Source: Pelagibacterium xiamenense (GTDB lineage: Bacteria > Pseudomonadota > Alphaproteobacteria > Rhizobiales > Devosiaceae). From it: 64,000 nt of DNA. The DNA lies in NCBI RefSeq assembly GCF_021166475.1, contig NZ_JAJOYS010000003.1, forward strand, positions 372,001-436,000, written 5' to 3'. This document shows, piece after piece, positions 18,780 to 27,209 of the stretch. Position 1 is the first letter of the stretch. Every line of letters begins with the position of its first letter. Under the pieces are notes generated by a model, which saw only the letters and a list, made by a program, of their open reading frames with translations, did no database searches and was not told where the DNA came from. The position numbers were made by a program, and so were the translations under genes.

Positions 18780-19916
18780 CTAGGCTAGGAACCGCTCCAT
18801 CCGCCCGAGCGCTTCGTTGATGGTTTCGCAGGTGCCCGCGTAGGAAAACCGGACGTAGTTGTGCCCGTCGGTTCTGTCGAAATCAGCACCAGGCGTCGCC
18901 GCGACGCCAGCCTCTTCCAGCATGCGGATGCAGAAATCCATCGTATCGTTGGTAAAGGGCGAAGCGTCCACATAGGCATAGAACGCGCCATTCGAAGGCC
19001 CTGCCCCCAGGAAGCCCAGGCGTTCGAGCCCCCTCGCGAGCAGGAGCCGGTTTTCGGCATATCCATCGCGGCGTCCATCGTAGTACGCACGCTCCTCGAG
19101 CGCGGCAAGCGCCGCCACCTGCGACACGCTGGAGGCGGAAATGAAAAGGCTCTGCGCCATCATCTCCACCTGCCGCACAAGGTCTTCGGGCAGCACGAGC
19201 CAGCCGATTCGCCAGCCGGTCATGCAGTAGTACTTCGAAAAGCTGTTGACGATGATCGGCGATGCGCTTGTCTCGAGCGCGCTCACATCGCGCCCGGTAT
19301 AGTTGAGCCCGTGATAGATCTCGTCGGAAATGAACCGCACGCCGAGCCGCTCGCAGCACGCGATAATCGCCGCCAACTCGTCCGCATCGAGCACCGCGCC
19401 GGTGGGATTGGCCGGGCTCGCGAGCAGCAACCCCTCGAACGGGGCGCGGGCGTGGGCCGCCTCGATATCGGCTGGCGTCAATTTCCATCCTGCCTCCGGC
19501 CGCACCGGTATTTCGGCGACCTGCATATTCAGGCTGGCGAGAATGTTGCGATAGGCCGGATATCCAGGCCGGGTCACGGCGATCCGTGCGCCGGGCGCGA
19601 AGGCGCCGAGGAACGAAAGGATAAAACCGCTCGAGGATCCCATGGTGACGACGACACGCTCGGGATCGACCGCAACGCCGTGCCGCTCGTCATAGTACCG
19701 CGCGAGCCGCTCCCGAAGGGGCCGCATGCCCTTGGCCGAGGTATAGCCCATCGGCCCCTCGATGCAGTCTTTGACCGCCGCGCGCACCGCGGGCGCGGGC
19801 ATCCCTCCCGGCTCCCCGATCTCGAGATGGCAGACCGCGTGCCCCTCGGCTTCACGGGCCTGTGCCCGGCCGAGAATCTCCATCGCGTAGAAAGGGCGGA
19901 TCATTTCCAGCGTCAT
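18780..19916 (-). CDS. Pyridoxal phosphate-dependent class I/II aminotransferase
   Basis: Fold-type I aminotransferase of 378 residues. The PLP lysine is in VNSFSKYYCMTGWRIGW, the cofactor Asp and Tyr in SDEIYHGLNY, and the Asn in ASPANPTGAVL. The phosphate-binding Ser region is VTMGSSSGF, and a substrate-carboxylate Arg lies near the C-terminus (YVRFSYA). Substrate range cannot be read from sequence; annotations such as aspartate/aromatic aminotransferase would be guesses. ATG 19916 has AGGA seven bases upstream and is preferred over TTG 19919. It converges with rne, and its promoter region holds a palindrome at 19941-19958. Confidence 0.9.
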   Translation of the reverse strand: MTLEMIRPFYAMEILGRAQAREAEGHAVCHLEIGEPGGMPAPAVRAAVKDCIEGPMGYTSAKGMRPLRERLARYYDERHGVAVDPERVVVTMGSSSGFILSFLGAFAPGARIAVTRPGYPAYRNILASLNMQVAEIPVRPEAGWKLTPADIEAAHARAPFEGLLLASPANPTGAVLDADELAAIIACCERLGVRFISDEIYHGLNYTGRDVSALETSASPIIVNSFSKYYCMTGWRIGWLVLPEDLVRQVEMMAQSLFISASSVSQVAALAALEERAYYDGRRDGYAENRLLLARGLERLGFLGAGPSNGAFYAYVDASPFTNDTMDFCIRMLEEAGVAATPGADFDRTDGHNYVRFSYAGTCETINEALGRMERFLA

Positions 19917-19940
19917 CAAATCGTCCTACTTGCGCCACAT

Positions 19941-19958
19941 CACTGTGACGTTACACTG
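19941..19958. promoter_or_regulatory. Palindromic operator-like site upstream of the aminotransferase
   Basis: CACTGTGACGTTACACTG is symmetric at 14 of 18 positions around ACGT and lies 25 bp upstream of the aminotransferase start, in the divergent gap shared with the M48 protease gene. The regulator family is unknown. Confidence 0.4.
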
Positions 19959-20106
19959 CCCGAAGGCGCAAGGGAACCGGTCACGTTCCACGAACATAAA
20001 AGAAAATCGAAACACATGCTACAAAATACGCCTTCCAAAGCATGCTATGCTATTTTCTGCCAAATTTTTAGAAACTGACTTCACCGGCAACAGGGGACGC
20101 ACTGCC

Positions 20107-21462
20107 ATGCCGCCAATCTTCCGCCTTTTCACAACGCGGCTTGCTCCGGTGCTTCTGGCATGGGCCGTCCTCCTTGGCGCCGCCCCGGCACAGGCGCAGC
20201 TCTCGATCATTCGCGACGCCGAAATCGAAGCCATGGTCGCCGATTTCGCCGAACCCCTCCTGCGCGCCGCCGGCATGCCGCGCACACCCCGGATCGTGAT
20301 CGTCAACGAGCGCCGCTTCAACGCCTTCGTCACCGAGGAAGGCGATATCTACGTCAACTACGGCACGATCCTGGAATCGCCGAACCCCGCTGCGCTCAAG
20401 GCTGTACTCGCCCACGAAATCGGGCATCTCGCGGGCGGCCACGTCGCGCGCCTGCGCGAGCAGATGGAACTGCGCGCCCGCGTGCAGGCGGTGACCATGT
20501 TCATGGGTATCGGCGCCATCGCCGCGGCGTCGGGCTCCGGCGCCTCCAGCGACGTATCGCAAATGGCGAGTGCCATGATAATGGCTTCCCAGTCCGCCTC
20601 CATCAATTCGCTCATGGCCTATCGCCAGGGCGAGGAAAGTGCCGCGGACGCTGCCGCGCTGCGCATCCTCGAGGCGGCCGGACAGACCCCGCGGGGGCTC
20701 GTCGATACCCTCACCATCCTCATGCAGAACCAGGTCCAGCGCGCCGGAGCTTCGGGCTACCTTTCGACCCACCCGCTCGCCCAGGACCGCCTCCAGCAGG
20801 TCGAATTGACGGCCCGGCAGAGCCCCTATTGGTCGCGCGGCGATTCGAGCGCCGACATTCAGGCGCTCGACATGGCCAAAGCCAAGCTTGCCGGCTTCCT
20901 CGAAGGCACCGCAACGGTCGCCAACCGCTACCCCAATTCCAACGGCTCTCTCGCCGCGCGCTATGCCCGCGTGATCGCGGCCTACAAGGCCGGCGGTGGC
21001 GTCAGCGCCCTGCAGATCATGCCCTCGCTGATTTCCGCCGCCCCCTCCAACGCCTATCTGCGCGAACTCTACGGCCAGATGCTCTACGAGCTCGGCCGCC
21101 CCGCCGAAGCCCTCGTCCCGCTGCGTCGGGCCGTGGAACTTGCGCCCGATGCGACGCTCATCCGCATTCTCTACGGTCAGGCGCTGGTGGGCGCCGGTGG
21201 AACGTCCAACCTCAACGAGGCCATTCTGCAGCTCAAGCGCTCGGCGGTCGCTGAACCGCGCAACGTCCGCATCCACCTTCTGCTCTCGCAGGCATACGGC
21301 GGGCTCGGCATGGCCGGACACGCCTCGCTTGCGGCCGCCGAGGCGGCCTTGTGGCGCGGCGAGGCCTCGACGGCGCGCGGACTGGCCCGCCAGGCGCAGG
21401 GCCAACTCCCACAGGGCTCGCCTGAATGGTTGCGTGCGGGCGATATTCTCGCCATGAACTGA
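20107..21462 (+). CDS. Periplasmic M48 metalloprotease with TPR region (BepA-like)
   Basis: Secreted zinc protease/chaperone, 451 residues. It has a signal peptide (APVLLAWAVLLGAAPAQAQ), the HExxH zinc motif in AVLAHEIGHLAGGH, and the third-ligand Glu region GEESAADAAALRIL. The C-terminal half is helical with TPR-like repeats (YGQMLYELGRPAEALVPLRRAVEL and similar). By family it would survey outer-membrane protein assembly in the periplasm, as BepA does in E. coli; that role is inferred. ATG 20107 has AGGGGA upstream and directly starts the signal peptide. The DsbA-like gene follows 31 bp downstream, so they may be one envelope quality-control operon. Confidence 0.9.
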   Translation: MPPIFRLFTTRLAPVLLAWAVLLGAAPAQAQLSIIRDAEIEAMVADFAEPLLRAAGMPRTPRIVIVNERRFNAFVTEEGDIYVNYGTILESPNPAALKAVLAHEIGHLAGGHVARLREQMELRARVQAVTMFMGIGAIAAASGSGASSDVSQMASAMIMASQSASINSLMAYRQGEESAADAAALRILEAAGQTPRGLVDTLTILMQNQVQRAGASGYLSTHPLAQDRLQQVELTARQSPYWSRGDSSADIQALDMAKAKLAGFLEGTATVANRYPNSNGSLAARYARVIAAYKAGGGVSALQIMPSLISAAPSNAYLRELYGQMLYELGRPAEALVPLRRAVELAPDATLIRILYGQALVGAGGTSNLNEAILQLKRSAVAEPRNVRIHLLLSQAYGGLGMAGHASLAAAEAALWRGEASTARGLARQAQGQLPQGSPEWLRAGDILAMN

Positions 21463-21493
21463 CGACGAAACCGGACGATTCGGGACTTTCGCC

Positions 21494-22354
21494 ATGCAGA
21501 AAAGCCTCAATCTGGCCCTCACCGGCGCGGTCGCCGTTCTCGCGGCCGCCGTCGTCGGCCTGTTCGTCACGCGCCCCGCCCCCGGCCCGAGCCCGGACGA
21601 CATCCGCGCCCTCGTTTCCGAGGCCGTCGAAACCCGCATCGCGGCTCTCGAACGCCACCAGGGCGACACCATGGACACCGCGAGCCTCGGCACCGAGATC
21701 GAATCCTACCTGCTGGGCAATCCCGGTATCCTCGAGGACATGTCCCTAGCGCTCGAAACCGAACGTCGCGCCGCCCAGGCCCAGGAGGCCCGCGTCGCCC
21801 TCGCCCGGTTCGAGGATCAGATCTACAACGACCCCGCCAACATCGTCCTCGGCAACCCCCAGGGCGACGTAACGCTGGTCGAAATGTTCGACTACAATTG
21901 CGGCTACTGCCGCCGCGTCGTCGCCGACGTGCTGGCGTTGGTCGAGGAAGACCCCAACCTGCGCGTCATCCTCAAGGAATTTCCGATCCTTTCCGAAGGG
22001 TCGGTCGCAGCGGCGCGCGTCGGTATCATGGTCAACCGCCAGGGCGGCGACTACAAGGCCTTCCACGCGGCGCTCTTTTCCGGGCGCGGCACAGTCGACG
22101 CCAATGCCGCGCTCGCGGCAGCCGAGAATATCGGCCTCGATGCCAGCGCCATCGAAACCGGCATGAATTCCGGCGACGTCACCGCCGCGCTTCAGCGCAG
22201 CTACCAGATCGCACAGGGCCTCGGCATCTCAGGCACGCCGACCTTCATCATCGGCGATGAAATCATCCCCGGGGCGGTCGACAAGGCTGAACTCACCCGC
22301 CGGATCGCCAACATGCGCGCATGCGGCGAAACCGTGTGCAATACCGATGGCTGA
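21494..22354 (+). CDS. DsbA family thiol:disulfide oxidoreductase (Com1/27-kDa type)
   Basis: Periplasmic thioredoxin-fold protein of 286 residues. An N-terminal signal anchor (LALTGAVAVLAAAVVGLFV) is followed by a helical region and a thioredoxin domain with the CxxC motif NCGYC inside EMFDYNCGYCRR and the cis-proline loop SGTPTFIIGD. It likely forms or shuffles disulfides in exported proteins. Two extra cysteines near the end (ACGETVCNTDG) could form a separate disulfide. It is 31 bp after the M48 protease gene, and its last codons overlap the start of the next gene by 8 bp. Confidence 0.91.
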   Translation: MQKSLNLALTGAVAVLAAAVVGLFVTRPAPGPSPDDIRALVSEAVETRIAALERHQGDTMDTASLGTEIESYLLGNPGILEDMSLALETERRAAQAQEARVALARFEDQIYNDPANIVLGNPQGDVTLVEMFDYNCGYCRRVVADVLALVEEDPNLRVILKEFPILSEGSVAAARVGIMVNRQGGDYKAFHAALFSGRGTVDANAALAAAENIGLDASAIETGMNSGDVTAALQRSYQIAQGLGISGTPTFIIGDEIIPGAVDKAELTRRIANMRACGETVCNTDG

Positions 22355-22700
22355 ACCAGCGGAAGACAAAATCTCGGCGCGCCGCCTCGACCGTGTAGCT
22401 CGGTGTTTCAGCCCTTCGGGCCGCCTGCAGCGGTGGCCGGCGCGCCGGACCGATCAGGAACTTGCGCTCTGGGTCATTTGGTCCCAACTGCCCGGTGCCG
22501 GACAACACGATGAGCTCGAAATCAATGCTATGCTGCGCACCTGGCACGACTACGAGGATTTCGTGCTCCTGCGGCGCGAGCTATGCGACCTCGATCTCTT
22601 GCGCCGCACGCCTGACGGACGCATCTACCGCCGTGTCGCCCATACGATGCCGCCCGAGGCAGTCGCCGTCGTCGAAAGGCTCGACAATGCCAGCCTCTAA
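22347..22700 (+). CDS. DUF2087 domain protein
   Basis: A 117-residue protein whose ATG overlaps the DsbA-like stop region (ATGGCTGA), indicating translational coupling. The pattern LQRWPARRTDQELALWVIW, then a hydrophilic loop, INAMLRTWHDYEDFVLLRRELCDLDLLRRTPDGRIYRRV matches the winged-helix-like DUF2087 family, sometimes found fused to or beside transcription regulators. No catalytic motif is visible and no function is known; a DNA-binding role would be inference. Confidence 0.8.
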   Translation: MAEPAEDKISARRLDRVARCFSPSGRLQRWPARRTDQELALWVIWSQLPGAGQHDELEINAMLRTWHDYEDFVLLRRELCDLDLLRRTPDGRIYRRVAHTMPPEAVAVVERLDNASL

Positions 22701-22793
22701 AGCACAAATCCCCCCGATCACCTTTGCCTTTTTCGTGCATTTCCTATAACGCGAACTTGCGTAAGGCGATGCGGTAAGGAACAAGCATAATCT

Positions 22794-23225
22794 ATGGCAA
22801 AACGCGTGCTCATCCTGAACGGCCCGAACCTCAATCTCCTGGGGACCCGGGAGAAATCCGTCTATGGCAGCAAGACGCTGGCGGACATCGAGGCGGACTG
22901 CAAGTCCGCCTGCGCGGCACACGGGTTTTCGTGCGATTTCCGGCAGTCCAACCATGAAGGCGAACTCGTCGACTGGATCCAGTCCGCGCGCAAGACGGCC
23001 GATGCACTGATCATCAACCCTGCCGCCTATTCGCACACCTCGGTTGCCATCCACGATGCGCTCAGGACGCTCGAGGTACCGGTCATCGAGGTACATCTTT
23101 CAAACATTCACCAGCGCGAACCCTTCCGCCATCATTCCTACGTATCGGCGGTGGCGACCGGCGTCATTTGCGGGCTCGGGCCCAAAGGCTATACACTCGC
23201 CATCGACGCCCTGGCTGACGACTGA
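22794..23225 (+). CDS. aroQ: 3-dehydroquinate dehydratase, type II
   Basis: Third step of the shikimate pathway, converting 3-dehydroquinate to 3-dehydroshikimate in the cytoplasm. The 143-residue length is typical. The protein starts [20 protein letters not shown], with the catalytic Tyr in KSVYGSKTL, the Asn in [16 protein letters not shown] with its catalytic His, and [18 protein letters not shown]. It directly precedes accB-accC, an arrangement common in proteobacteria. Confidence 0.97.
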   Translation: MAKRVLILNGPNLNLLGTREKSVYGSKTLADIEADCKSACAAHGFSCDFRQSNHEGELVDWIQSARKTADALIINPAAYSHTSVAIHDALRTLEVPVIEVHLSNIHQREPFRHHSYVSAVATGVICGLGPKGYTLAIDALADD

Positions 23226-23276
23226 ACCATTGAGAAAAGCGCCCTCCGCGTTTGGGGGCCTGTGGAGAACGATAGA

Positions 23277-23771
23277 ATGGCAAAAATTTCACAGGTCGAT
23301 CAGGACCTCATCCGCACCATCGCAGAGCTGGTCAACGAGGCCAATCTCGCCGAGATTGAACTCGAGCAGGATGACTTCCGCATCCGCGTGACCCGCACGC
23401 TGCCGGCCAAGGAAGTTGTTCAGGTCTCCGCGCCGGGATACGCACCCGCTCCCGCAGCGCCCGCCGCGCCCCAGCCCGCTGCAGCGGCTGCGCCCACCCC
23501 CGCGGCGTCCGCCGCGCCCGAGGATCTTGCCGCGAGCCCCAACACATTGACCTCGCCCATGGTCGGCACGGCCTATCTCGCGCCCGAGCCCGGCGCCAAG
23601 CCGTTTATCGAGGTCGGGACCAAGGTCGCCGAGGGCCAGACAGTCCTGATCGTCGAAGCGATGAAGACCATGAACCAGATCCCGGCGCACAAATCCGGCA
23701 CCATCACGCGTATCCTCGTCGACGATGCGACGCCGGTCGAATACGGCGAACCTCTCGTCGTCATCGAGTAA
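23277..23771 (+). CDS. accB: Biotin carboxyl carrier protein of acetyl-CoA carboxylase
   Basis: Carries the biotin that shuttles carboxyl groups between AccC and the carboxyltransferase in fatty acid synthesis. The 164-residue protein has an N-terminal helix ([32 protein letters not shown]), an Ala/Pro-rich flexible linker and the biotinyl domain with lysine in [13 protein letters not shown] 23277 has GGAG about nine bases upstream; the longer frame from 23262 is less likely. accC follows after 9 bp, so the two are cotranscribed. Confidence 0.96.
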   Translation: MAKISQVDQDLIRTIAELVNEANLAEIELEQDDFRIRVTRTLPAKEVVQVSAPGYAPAPAAPAAPQPAAAAAPTPAASAAPEDLAASPNTLTSPMVGTAYLAPEPGAKPFIEVGTKVAEGQTVLIVEAMKTMNQIPAHKSGTITRILVDDATPVEYGEPLVVIE

Positions 23772-23780
23772 GGCGGCGCC

Positions 23781-25127
23781 ATGTTTTCCAAGGTTCTCAT
23801 AGCCAATCGCGGCGAGATCGCCCTCAGGATCCTGCGCGCGTGCAAGGAACTCGGCATCCAGACCGTCGCCATCCACTCCCAGGCCGATGCCAATGCCATG
23901 CATGTCCGGCTCGCCGATGAGAGTGTCTGCGTCGGTCCCAACCCGGCCAAGGACAGCTATCTCAACATCCCCTCCATCCTTGCCGCCTGCGAGATCACAG
24001 GCGCCGAGGCTGTGCACCCGGGTTACGGTTTCCTCTCGGAAAACGCTCGCTTCGCCCGCATTCTCGAAGAGCACAAGATCAGCTTCATCGGCCCCTCGGC
24101 GCGCCACATCGAAATCATGGGCGACAAGATCGAGGCCAAGAATACCGCGCTCGAACTCGGCATCCCGTGCGTCCCCGGCTCGGCCGGCGCGATCACGAGC
24201 GAAGCCGACGCCAAGAAGGTCGCGGCCGAAATCGGCTACCCTGTCCTCATCAAGGCCGCCTCCGGCGGCGGTGGGCGTGGCATGAAGGTCGCCAAGTCCG
24301 AAGCAGATCTTTCAGTCGCCTATTCGACGGCCCGCTCGGAAGCCAAGGCTGCTTTCGGCGACGATGCCGTCTATATGGAAAAATACCTCGGCAAGCCGCG
24401 CCACATCGAAGTGCAGGTGATCGGCGATGGCCAGGGCAACGCGGTGCATTTGGGCACCCGCGACTGTTCGCTGCAACGCCGCCACCAGAAGGTCTGGGAA
24501 GAAGCCGCAGCGCCGACGGTTCCCATGGAGCAGCAGCAGGAGATTGGCGAAATCTGCGCCGCCGCCATGCGCAAGCTCAAATACTCGGGCGCCGGCACGA
24601 TCGAATTCCTCTACGAGGACGGCAATTTCTATTTCATCGAAATGAACACGCGCCTCCAGGTCGAGCACCCGGTCACCGAGCGCATCACCAATTTCGATAT
24701 CGTTTACGAGCAGATCCGCGTCGCCGCGGGTGAAAAGCTGTCGCTCAAGCAGGAAGACGTCGAGTATTTCGGCCACGCCATCGAAGTGCGTATCAACGCG
24801 GAGGACCCGCAGACCTTTGCGCCCTCGCCCGGCAAGATTACGTATTATCATCCGGCCGGCGGTGTCGGCGTGCGCGTGGATGCGGCGGTCTATCAAGGCT
24901 ATGCGATCCCGCCCTACTACGACAGCCTCATTGGCAAGCTGATCGTGCACGGGCGCACGCGCCAGGAATGCCTCCAGCGCTTGAACCGCGCGCTCGACGA
25001 GTTCATCGTCGACGGTGTCAAGACGACGCTGCCGCTCTTCCGGCGCCTGATCAAGGAACCGGACATCCAGGCCGGGAATTACGACATCCACTGGCTGGAA
25101 CACTATCTCGAGCACAACAAGGCGTAG
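23781..25127 (+). CDS. accC: Biotin carboxylase of acetyl-CoA carboxylase
   Basis: ATP-dependent carboxylation of biotin on AccB. The 448-residue protein begins MFSKVLIANRGEIALRILRAC. It has the ATP-grasp loop KAASGGGGRGMKV, the catalytic stretch EKYLGKPRHIEVQVIGD, the DCSLQRRHQK segment, and metal/biotin residues in FIEMNTRLQVEHPVTE. Length and motifs match standard AccC. It forms an operon with accB and is followed 36 bp later by aat. Confidence 0.97.
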   Translation: MFSKVLIANRGEIALRILRACKELGIQTVAIHSQADANAMHVRLADESVCVGPNPAKDSYLNIPSILAACEITGAEAVHPGYGFLSENARFARILEEHKISFIGPSARHIEIMGDKIEAKNTALELGIPCVPGSAGAITSEADAKKVAAEIGYPVLIKAASGGGGRGMKVAKSEADLSVAYSTARSEAKAAFGDDAVYMEKYLGKPRHIEVQVIGDGQGNAVHLGTRDCSLQRRHQKVWEEAAAPTVPMEQQQEIGEICAAAMRKLKYSGAGTIEFLYEDGNFYFIEMNTRLQVEHPVTERITNFDIVYEQIRVAAGEKLSLKQEDVEYFGHAIEVRINAEDPQTFAPSPGKITYYHPAGGVGVRVDAAVYQGYAIPPYYDSLIGKLIVHGRTRQECLQRLNRALDEFIVDGVKTTLPLFRRLIKEPDIQAGNYDIHWLEHYLEHNKA

Positions 25128-25163
25128 GGGATTTCCTCCTGCGCCAACCGAAGCGATGCAGGA

Positions 25164-25823
25164 ATGACCCGCAAAAGCGATGATCCCTTCGACATCGAAC
25201 TGACGCCGGAACTCATTCTGCGCGCTTACCAGGCCGGCATCTTTCCCATGTCCGAAAGCGCGGACGACCCGGATATCTTCTGGGTCTCCCCGCAAATGCG
25301 CGGCGTCATTCCCCTCAACGGATTCCGCGTCTCAAAAAGCCTCGCCAAGACACTGCGCAAGCACAAATTTTCGATCCGCGTCGACCAGGATTTCCCCGCC
25401 ACCATTGCGGGCTGCGCCACGTCCGGGAGCGAACGGGAATCGACCTGGATCAATTCCACTATCATCGACCTTTACGGGCAGCTCTTTGAAATGGGCTATT
25501 GCCATACGGTCGAAATCTACGATGGCGAGCGCCTCGTCGGCGGCCTCTACGGGCTCGCCATCGGCGGCGCCTTTTTTGGGGAATCGATGTTTCACCGCGC
25601 CACCGACGCGTCGAAAATCGCCCTGGCCCATCTCGTCGACCGGCTGAATGCCGGCGGCTACGCGCTGCTCGACACGCAGTTCATCACCCCCCATCTGGCA
25701 TCGATGGGCGCAATCGAGATCCCGCGGGCCATCTATGAGGTCCGGCTGGCCGGAGCGCTCTCGATGAAGGCCGACTTTTACGCCTGGGACCGGTTCAATC
25801 CCTCTCGTCCGCGCGGCTCCTGA
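25164..25823 (+). CDS. aat: Leucyl/phenylalanyl-tRNA--protein transferase
   Basis: Adds Leu or Phe to N-terminal Arg/Lys of proteins, marking them for the N-degron pathway (ClpS/ClpAP). The 219-residue protein has the family signatures LRAYQAGIFPMSE, FWVSPQMRGVIPL, RWSVRVD-like SIRVDQDFPATIAGCA, TWI-N, VEIYDGERLVGGLYGLAIGGAFFGESMF and LLDTQFITPHLASMGA. It converges with the DUF2155 gene with only 9 bp between stops. Confidence 0.95.
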   Translation: MTRKSDDPFDIELTPELILRAYQAGIFPMSESADDPDIFWVSPQMRGVIPLNGFRVSKSLAKTLRKHKFSIRVDQDFPATIAGCATSGSERESTWINSTIIDLYGQLFEMGYCHTVEIYDGERLVGGLYGLAIGGAFFGESMFHRATDASKIALAHLVDRLNAGGYALLDTQFITPHLASMGAIEIPRAIYEVRLAGALSMKADFYAWDRFNPSRPRGS

Positions 25824-25832
25824 CCACGCACG

Positions 25833-26291
25833 CTATCGCTGATCCGGCGGTGGAATGTCCGAGGTCTGCTTGCAGTCGATCAGCCAGATATCGTACACCG
25901 CGTCGTCGATCGCGTTGAGCGCGGGGCTTTCGGCGAACATCCAGCCGGTGAAGATGCGCTGGATCGACGCCCGCAACGAGACTTCGTCCACCTCGACAAA
26001 GGCCGTGATCTTCTGGGCTTCGCTCGCCGGGCGCGAGTGGCATACACGCGGGGTCAGTTGCAGCGAGCCGAACTGCACGGTCTCGTCGATATAGACGTCG
26101 AATGTCGTGATCCGGCCCGTGATCTTGTCGAGTCCGCGAAATACGGCCACCGGATTGGCGATCGGTTGCGCAAGAACGCTTGCCGGAACAAGGGCCAGAA
26201 GGGCGCCGGCCAGCCATCCCGAAAACCGGAAACCCAAGCGCCGATTTCCCCAGCCGCCCGGCATCGCGAGAAGACCTATTCCGGCGACCAC
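25833..26291 (-). CDS. DUF2155 secreted protein
   Basis: Alphaproteobacterial DUF2155 protein with a signal peptide (FSGWLAGALLALVPASVLAQ). The signature is VFRGLDKITGRITTFDVYIDETVQFGSL, then QLTPRVCHSRPASEAQ, VEVDEV, RIFTGWMFAESPALNAIDDAVYDIWLIDCK. Two conserved cysteines (in PRVCHSR and LIDCK) probably form a disulfide in the periplasm. Function is unknown. The GTG at 26291 overlaps the end of the NDUFA12 gene by 16 bp, implying coupling; ATG 26264 is an alternative start nearer the signal peptide. Confidence 0.85.
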   Translation of the reverse strand: MVAGIGLLAMPGGWGNRRLGFRFSGWLAGALLALVPASVLAQPIANPVAVFRGLDKITGRITTFDVYIDETVQFGSLQLTPRVCHSRPASEAQKITAFVEVDEVSLRASIQRIFTGWMFAESPALNAIDDAVYDIWLIDCKQTSDIPPPDQR

Positions 26292-26659
26292 GCGTCGTAG
26301 TCGCCCGTAACGCGCGGGCGCTCGGTGCCGGTGAGGATGGAGCCGTCCGGCCGATAGGCGGCGGCTGTTCCCGTCAGGTTCGGCAGATGCGCCTTTTCCC
26401 AGTCGTGCCGCTTGTACTCGGCCTCGCTCGGGGCGACGTCCGTGCGGTAATGCATCCAGCCGTGCCAGCCCGGCGGAATCGCGGACGCTTCGGCCGGGCC
26501 GTTATAGATGACCCAGCGCCGGCCATCCTTCTTGCCCTTGTAGTAGACATTGCCGAACTCGTCCTCGCCCACCTTGATCCCGCGCAGGGCGGTAAAGATG
26601 CGGGTCGAGAGCGTCTGCCTGTTCCACCAGCCAAAGAGTTCGAAGATGAATTGCTTCAT
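26276..26659 (-). CDS. NDUFA12-family complex I accessory subunit
   Basis: Homologue of mitochondrial complex I subunit NDUFA12/B17.2, found in alphaproteobacteria. The 127-residue protein starts MKQFIFELFGWWNRQTLSTRIFTA, has VGEDEFGNVYYKGKKDGRRWVIYNG and the hallmark PPGWHGWMHYRTD, then WEKAHLPNLTGT. It probably associates peripherally with NADH:quinone oxidoreductase. A frame extension to TTG 26674 exists, but ATG 26659 gives the usual N-terminus. It is paired with DUF2155 on the same strand, a conserved neighbourhood in Hyphomicrobiales. Confidence 0.93.
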   Translation of the reverse strand: MKQFIFELFGWWNRQTLSTRIFTALRGIKVGEDEFGNVYYKGKKDGRRWVIYNGPAEASAIPPGWHGWMHYRTDVAPSEAEYKRHDWEKAHLPNLTGTAAAYRPDGSILTGTERPRVTGDYDAWSPE

Positions 26660-27004
26660 GGCGCTGTCGTCCAACTGGAAAGGATTCGGCGCCTCGTGGC
26701 GCCTCGAGATCGTCTTGCGTTTAGCACGGTCAAATCCCCGCGCCTACCCCGAACCACTGCGGCTTTTTCCCCCTGCGATTGTGACAATCGTGGAAAAGCG
26801 AAAATTCGCCGAAAAAAAGCCGCTTGACACCGATTCGCCGGTCACCCCCTGAGTCTCCTCAACCCGAAGAGCATAGGCAGCGCGAGCACTTAGCCTCGTT
26901 TTCCCAAAAATAACTTCATTAACCCAGTCCGAAACCGTGCCCGATCCGCGCGCGTTAACCCCATGAACCAAGCATGACGTTTTCCTCGCTATCCACAGTG
27001 AAAT

Positions 27005-27020
27005 ACACTATATTTAGGTT
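27005..27020 (+). promoter_or_regulatory. NrdR box 1
   Basis: ACACTATATTTAGGTT matches the NrdR consensus ACACWATATATWGTGT at 13 of 16 positions. A -10-like TATATT (27009-27014) lies inside it. With box 2 it forms the paired arrangement expected for NrdR repression of ribonucleotide reductase genes. Confidence 0.75.
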
Positions 27021-27035
27021 CGACCCATTTCGCAG

Positions 27036-27051
27036 ACACAAATTGTAGTCG
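27036..27051 (+). promoter_or_regulatory. NrdR box 2
   Basis: ACACAAATTGTAGTCG matches the NrdR consensus at 11 of 16 positions. It starts exactly 31 bp after box 1, about three helical turns, the spacing known for cooperative NrdR pairs. It is weaker than box 1 taken alone; the spacing is what supports it. Confidence 0.65.
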
Positions 27052-27209
27052 ACAGCGGCGATTGACGACGCCCTCCAGAATCGAAAAAGGTTTCGGTCTC
27101 GGGGGCCAACGAGTCCCATTCCAGATCGACACTTTCGGGTCGGACGATCAATCGCTTGCAAAGGGGCACCGGCGCAAGCGAACCGGCTTAGTTTGGGGAA
27201 CCATAGACC

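Larger units (their letters stand above)
26675..27209 (+). other. Intergenic region upstream of nrdJ
   Basis: A 535-bp gap between the divergent NDUFA12 and nrdJ genes. The left half (26675-26960) shows no convincing gene or RNA. The right part holds the two NrdR-like boxes and a long 5' leader of about 150 nt to the nrdJ ATG. I saw no cobalamin riboswitch-like B12 box here, although the enzyme needs adenosylcobalamin. Confidence 0.6.

Noticed and set aside
26744-26971. 75-codon minus-strand frame in the nrdJ upstream region
   Set aside because: No ribosome-binding site or recognisable domain, and it lies over AT-rich promoter sequence.
26675-27209. Cobalamin riboswitch upstream of the B12-dependent nrdJ
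   Set aside because: No B12-box-like core was seen. The region instead has paired NrdR-like boxes.
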